Position numbers and translations under genes: made by a program
Shown: positions 20,137 to 23,276 of the stretch, one piece after another
How the letters are laid out: every line of letters starts with the position of its first letter
How positions within the stretch are numbered: the first letter of the stretch is position 1
DNA from: a virus
Virus record (IMG/VR): IMGVR_UViG_3300032298_000813
Span: 1 to 23,276 of that record
DNA: 23,276 nucleotides
Strand: one strand, 5' to 3'
The notes under the pieces: generated by a model
Databases searched by the model: none
Told to the model about the DNA's origin: nothing
The model's input: the letters and a program-made list of their open reading frames with translations, nothing else

Positions 20137-21297
20137 TCAGATGTCGCCGTCATCAGAGACGAAGCTGAATGCGGTGGTAACGAAATCTTTGTTAAGAATT
20201 TCAAAACCAGCGTACAGTTGCCAAATCAAGATGATAAAGCGGCTGAAGTCATCGTTGTTGTTGATCAGCACCTGAGCGTTAGGACCGCCAATGCCAACGC
20301 CGATTGCCTGAGGACCAAAGAAGTAACCTTGGGCAATTTCTTGTTGAGCAAAAGTGCTGGCGTTAAAGCTAGCGTTAATGGTGCGGTTGGGGAAGTTGGT
20401 CGATTCGAAGAACTTCACACCTTCAAACTGAACGCCAGTAGGCATCACAGGTTCGCCAGCCAGGAAGTAGGCTTGGCCAGCCTGAGGGCCTTGGTAGAAG
20501 CTGGCGTTGTTAGGCATCATGGGGTTACCCATGTACATGCCTTGGCCAGGGTTACCAGCGTAACGAGCAATCTCACGGAAGTCAGGATCACGACGCAGGT
20601 GCATCATGAATGTGGGATCGCAAATACAGCGATACAGACCATCAGCGTAGGTAGGAACGTTGCGCTTGCGCAGGTCCTTAACAACAGTCAGAAGGTCGGT
20701 ACGCACAGAGAACTGCTGAAGATTAGCGGTGTACTCAGTGCTGGTATAAGAGATAGAACCGTTGGAAGCCTTGGTCTTGTTACCAGGGAAGTAGTAACCA
20801 CCTTGGCTTGTAGAAGCTTGGCCGTTTGCTTCTGCTTTCGACAGTTCGTCAATGAAGACGCGGTCGCGCCAACGACGATAGTCATCAAGCAGGGTCAAAG
20901 AACCGATGCTCTGGTGGAACATGTTCAAGTTGCCGGTGTCGAGCAGCAAGCGCTGAGCGGTCACCAGGGTTTCCCGGGCAATCTTGAAGGTGCTGGGCTG
21001 GGTAGGATCACCCGGGTCCGCAGGACCGGTGTATTCCTTAAGGACCACCAGGACTTTCTCCTTGGTGATGTTACGGCTGTTAGCGCTACCAATGGTTTGG
21101 TCGGCAATACGCTCGCGGCTGTCCTTAGTACCAGGGGTTCCCCAGAACTTGTAGCGATCCAGCTGAACGGTTTGACCAGGCTGACGAGTGAAGTCGTGAA
21201 CGACTACGGGCTCAACGGCCATCTCAGCGATGTAAGCGGGGTGGGGACGATAAAGTTCCGCACCCAGGATTTTTGGAAAATCGTTATCAATAAACAC
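20137..21297 (-). CDS. Major capsid protein (N4 gp56-like, HK97 fold)
   Basis: The product is 386 aa from a GTG supported by a strong Shine-Dalgarno (GGAGGA, 9 nt upstream). It has the layout of N4-gp56-type capsid proteins: an N-terminal segment, an extended loop region (GQTVQLDRYKFWG, with R/D/E around 58-66), a helical spine, and GLYRCICDPTFMMHLRRDPD (220-239), which matches the family's Y-x-x-x-x-x-P-x-x-x-x-D/H-L-R-x-D-P hallmark, followed by FREIARYAG. A C-terminal strand-helix (SRFIILIWQLYAGFEIL) completes the fold. It lies downstream of the scaffold-like gene and upstream of the decoration protein. Strong codon bias opens a 391-codon antisense frame that is not a gene. Confidence 0.85.
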   Translation of the reverse strand: MFIDNDFPKILGAELYRPHPAYIAEMAVEPVVVHDFTRQPGQTVQLDRYKFWGTPGTKDSRERIADQTIGSANSRNITKEKVLVVLKEYTGPADPGDPTQPSTFKIARETLVTAQRLLLDTGNLNMFHQSIGSLTLLDDYRRWRDRVFIDELSKAEANGQASTSQGGYYFPGNKTKASNGSISYTSTEYTANLQQFSVRTDLLTVVKDLRKRNVPTYADGLYRCICDPTFMMHLRRDPDFREIARYAGNPGQGMYMGNPMMPNNASFYQGPQAGQAYFLAGEPVMPTGVQFEGVKFFESTNFPNRTINASFNASTFAQQEIAQGYFFGPQAIGVGIGGPNAQVLINNNDDFSRFIILIWQLYAGFEILNKDFVTTAFSFVSDDGDI

Positions 21298-21384
21298 TTT
21301 GTTCTATCCTCCAGTGTCGCAGGAAATGTTTTAACGGGTGAAAGATTCAGACATTATCATGTCTTATCTAACATAAATTTTAGC

Positions 21385-21412
21385 AGTCGGTAATTTACTA
21401 AAACTACCGACT
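21385..21412 (-). promoter_or_regulatory. Hairpin in the scaffold-capsid gap
   Basis: AGTCGGTA (21385-21392) pairs perfectly with TACCGACT (21405-21412) around a 12-nt loop, 5 nt after the scaffold stop. Only a weak run of T's follows on the minus strand (GCTAAAATTTATG), so full termination is doubtful. It may partly terminate transcription or protect the 5' end of a processed, highly expressed capsid mRNA. The rest of the 120-bp gap is AT-rich leader with the capsid Shine-Dalgarno. Confidence 0.5.
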
Positions 21413-21417
21413 AACAA

Positions 21418-22389
21418 TCACTCCATCACAAACAGTTTGTTTGCAACAGTTTGGGGTTGGGCTTGGTTCAGAAGACGCCATGCGTTCTGAGGATCGCGAT
21501 TCATCTGGTCGTTAAAACCACCCCAGAAATTCTCGGGTGCTTGGGGAGCAGAGGCTGCGGGAGGTGCAGGGAACTGGCCCATCTGAGGCTGAGCCACAGC
21601 TTGGGTCGGATAACCGCGAGTCTCCAGTTGAGCTTCGTTCTCGTACACAGGATAAGGACCTTCGGGACCAAAGAACTTCAGCGTGTAATCGCTGAGGACG
21701 TCGGGGTTGGTCAGAATCTCGTTGTAAGCCAGGTTCTCCTGGTGCTCGTTAACAGCGAAGTTGGCGTAACCAGTGATTGCGTTACTTGCGCGGTTTCCCC
21801 ACTGGACGGCGCTGTCCAGCATCTCTTCCAGATTTAGGGCGTAGTTGTTCAGAACTGCCGGAGCTTCGATCCCGAACGCGTCCATCACTTGGCGGCTTTC
21901 CTGGCTCATTCCCACCAGGTCCGCGACGTCCGCTAAGGAGGGAGTCGAGGAGGTTTGGGAATAATTGGGCGAGGATACCTGGTTGGGAGACCAAGTCAGC
22001 GGATCCGATTGTGGCGTAAACTGGCTGTTGGGTTGTCCGTAATTGGCCGGGGTATACGCTGTCGGTGCCTGCGACTGTTGACCCTGGAATGGGGATTGGA
22101 CTGGAGCGCTCAGCAGATTCACCACCTTGTTGAACGCCGACTCCCAAGGATTCCCCGCCGAGTCCGCCACCGGTTGGGATTGGGGGGCGTACTGAGTAGG
22201 GGCTGATTGGTAGCTGGGGGCTGCCTGAGGTACCGCTTGGGGGTAACTCGTACCCACTTGATAAGCCTGCGGAGCTGCCTGGTAGCTGGCCGGTGCTGCT
22301 TGTGGTGCTGCCACCACGTAGCTGCTCGGAGCGACGGCTGCTGGTGCTTGGCTCGTCTGTGGGATCGATTGGACGATAGCGTCCTGCAT
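21418..22389 (-). CDS. Probable capsid scaffolding protein
   Basis: This 323-aa protein starts at ATG 22389 with a good Shine-Dalgarno (AGGAG, 7 nt upstream). Residues 5-75 are low-complexity Ala/Gln/Pro/Ser/Tyr repeats (APQAAPASYQAAPQAYQ). A helix follows (NPWESAFNKVVNLLSAPV), then a second Gln/Ser/Pro-rich linker. The helical core is SLADVADLVGMSQESRQVMD, FGIEAPAVLNNYALNLEEML and SAVQWGNRASNAITGYANFA. The C-terminus is again Pro/Gln-rich and ends in a charged helix. Disorder with helical cores, and a place between portal and capsid genes, are typical of scaffolds. Its first 608 nt also read open in the portal frame. Confidence 0.7.
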   Translation of the reverse strand: MQDAIVQSIPQTSQAPAAVAPSSYVVAAPQAAPASYQAAPQAYQVGTSYPQAVPQAAPSYQSAPTQYAPQSQPVADSAGNPWESAFNKVVNLLSAPVQSPFQGQQSQAPTAYTPANYGQPNSQFTPQSDPLTWSPNQVSSPNYSQTSSTPSLADVADLVGMSQESRQVMDAFGIEAPAVLNNYALNLEEMLDSAVQWGNRASNAITGYANFAVNEHQENLAYNEILTNPDVLSDYTLKFFGPEGPYPVYENEAQLETRGYPTQAVAQPQMGQFPAPPAASAPQAPENFWGGFNDQMNRDPQNAWRLLNQAQPQTVANKLFVME

Positions 22390-23276
22390 AACTCATCTCC
22401 TTTTGTAGAGCTTCTAAAGTGCGATACAGATATGGAGTTAAATCCAATCTCGGATCCGCAGCCATCGGTAAATCCGGTGATTGCGGGTGAGGGGTCTGCA
22501 TCATGCCCCCCACTAGGCGAGCAAACTGAGAATAAGCATTCTGCAGTTCGCCTACCATCCTGAATGGGAAGCCGGATAGCATCCCTGCCCTTTCTTCATC
22601 CGTCTTAGACGGGAAGAGGTATTTCAGTGCTTCAATGCTATCAACACCTAATTCTTGTAGGTTTCGCACCACAATGGAGTTGTTTAGCGTATCTTGCGTT
22701 GAATCTTCGTAGACAGGACCAAGCCAACGCCACTGCATTGTCACGTCACCATCTGGGATCAATCCAAGAACACCAGGTGGAATCTGCTGCGTTTTGAGGC
22801 AGGCCATCATTAGCTGCTTGATTTGGTTCTCAAACCTCCCCATGGCATCTTCGTAGGCCATGATGTCTTCCTGTGGGGCATTCTCGGGAAGTTCTAGGGG
22901 GCGTTCAAGACCTGCAGCTGCTGCAAGCGTCTCACGGAACATGCGTTCTTCTTGAAAAATAATCAGCTCTAAACAACGGCAAACACCATATGTGTAAATA
23001 GAGTTGGCTTTTTTCTTAGAAGTAGCAGAAACACGACCAAACAATGATTTATATTCGGTTGCTGTTACGCCAGCAGAAATAGATAGTTCGTCTACACCAC
23101 CAAGTGCAGTACGAATCTCTTCCCTGTATTGACGTGCAAAAGAATTTTGATCACCTGAGATAGCGTCCGGGACAATGTAACCAACTCGGTCATTGGGTTC
23201 CAAGTTGGCAATCACCCTTGGTACTCGGATCTGACCGTCGACACCACGGGAAATAGGATCTGCTTTAAACCGTGAC
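21782..23276 (-). CDS. Portal protein, partial (5' end beyond window)
   Basis: The minus frame is open from the right edge to TGA at 21782. The apparent GTG start at 23215 is internal, because the frame continues upstream (RFKADPISRGVDGQIRVPRV). Portal-like features include an Arg/Asp-rich strand segment (LEPNDRVGYIVPDAISGDQN), long helices (KKKANSIYTYGVCRCLELII; GRFENQIKQLMMACLKTQQI), a strand pair with WRWLGP, and the wing/crown-type helices EDSTQDTLNNSIVVRNLQEL. It heads the packaging-capsid order portal, scaffold, capsid. The last roughly 200 residues lie inside the scaffold gene in another frame and look like low-complexity shadow (Gly/Ser/Pro/Arg-rich). The true C-terminus may therefore be uncertain. 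The identity rests on gene order plus fold-like patterns. Confidence 0.75.
   Translation of the reverse strand, partial: SRFKADPISRGVDGQIRVPRVIANLEPNDRVGYIVPDAISGDQNSFARQYREEIRTALGGVDELSISAGVTATEYKSLFGRVSATSKKKANSIYTYGVCRCLELIIFQEERMFRETLAAAAGLERPLELPENAPQEDIMAYEDAMGRFENQIKQLMMACLKTQQIPPGVLGLIPDGDVTMQWRWLGPVYEDSTQDTLNNSIVVRNLQELGVDSIEALKYLFPSKTDEERAGMLSGFPFRMVGELQNAYSQFARLVGGMMQTPHPQSPDLPMAADPRLDLTPYLYRTLEALQKEMSYAGRYRPIDPTDEPSTSSRRSEQLRGGSTTSSTGQLPGSSAGLSSGYELPPSGTSGSPQLPISPYSVRPPIPTGGGLGGESLGVGVQQGGESAERSSPIPIPGSTVAGTDSVYPGQLRTTQQPVYATIGSADLVSQPGILAQLFPNLLDSLLSGRRGPGGNEPGKPPSDGRVRDRSSGSSEQLRPKSGRDAGQRRPVGKPRK

Noticed and set aside
20218-21393. Plus-strand open frame of 391 codons opposite the major capsid gene
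   Set aside because: It is antisense to a well-supported capsid gene whose codon bias avoids stops on the other strand. The translation shows no domain and there is no suitable ribosome site.
22207-22563. Plus-strand 118-codon frame over the portal/scaffold overlap
   Set aside because: It is antisense to two overlapping minus-strand readings and is Cys/Arg/Leu-rich with no recognisable domain.
1-23276. tRNA genes, rRNA genes, integrase, transposase or attachment sites
   Set aside because: No such structures or motifs were recognised by eye; a tRNAscan and profile search would be needed to exclude them fully.

Overview
The window looks like part of a tailed double-stranded DNA phage (Caudoviricetes) that infects a phycobilisome-containing cyanobacterium. 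It is almost entirely coding, with tightly packed and often overlapping genes. It carries a portal, a scaffold-like protein, a major capsid protein, several virion proteins, tail fibres and an endolysin. The cyanobacterial host is inferred from a gene whose product aligns without gaps to the NblA phycobilisome-degradation family. No integrase, transposase, CRISPR array, rRNA or tRNA gene was recognised.

The minus strand, read from right to left, is the late morphogenesis strand. First comes the portal (21782-23276, its 5' end outside the window), then a Q/A/P/S-rich scaffold-like gene, the major capsid protein and a likely decoration protein. A helix-hairpin-helix protein follows, and a strong intrinsic terminator lies at 18807-18830. 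Next are an unknown late protein (17982-18779), a connector-like protein, a 312-aa Ala/Pro/Gly-rich protein, a SleB-like cell-wall hydrolase and an 86-aa protein. Further left are two virion proteins (265 and 594 aa; the second has a split SWIM-type CxC...CxH signature), an HNH endonuclease and an 894-aa Asn/Gln/Lys-rich probable internal virion or tail protein. The strand continues with two small basic proteins, a GH24-type lysozyme and, as the last gene of this run, the NblA-like gene. At the far left are a single-pass membrane protein, a repeat-rich tail fibre (559 aa), a small structural protein and the start of another tail fibre that runs off the left edge.

Plus-strand genes form islands within this late strand. 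One island (3647-6112) is a translationally coupled set: a winged-helix-like DNA-binding protein, two unknowns, a Dam-like protein with a changed catalytic motif, and dCTP deaminase. A second (6535-7190) holds a 123-aa unknown and a DUF3310 protein in overlapping frames, possibly joined by frameshifting. A third (11817-12035) is a 72-aa DNA-binding protein with a candidate promoter and an intrinsic terminator, the layout of a phage moron. A fourth (14717-15307) is a homing-endonuclease-like gene between two structural genes.

The likely division of labour is as follows. The plus-strand cluster alters nucleotide pools and perhaps DNA modification or regulation. The minus strand builds the capsid and tail, lyses the cell, and co-expresses NblA to dismantle host light-harvesting antennae. 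All functional calls come from reading motifs by eye. Several genes remain unrecognised and are described as such.
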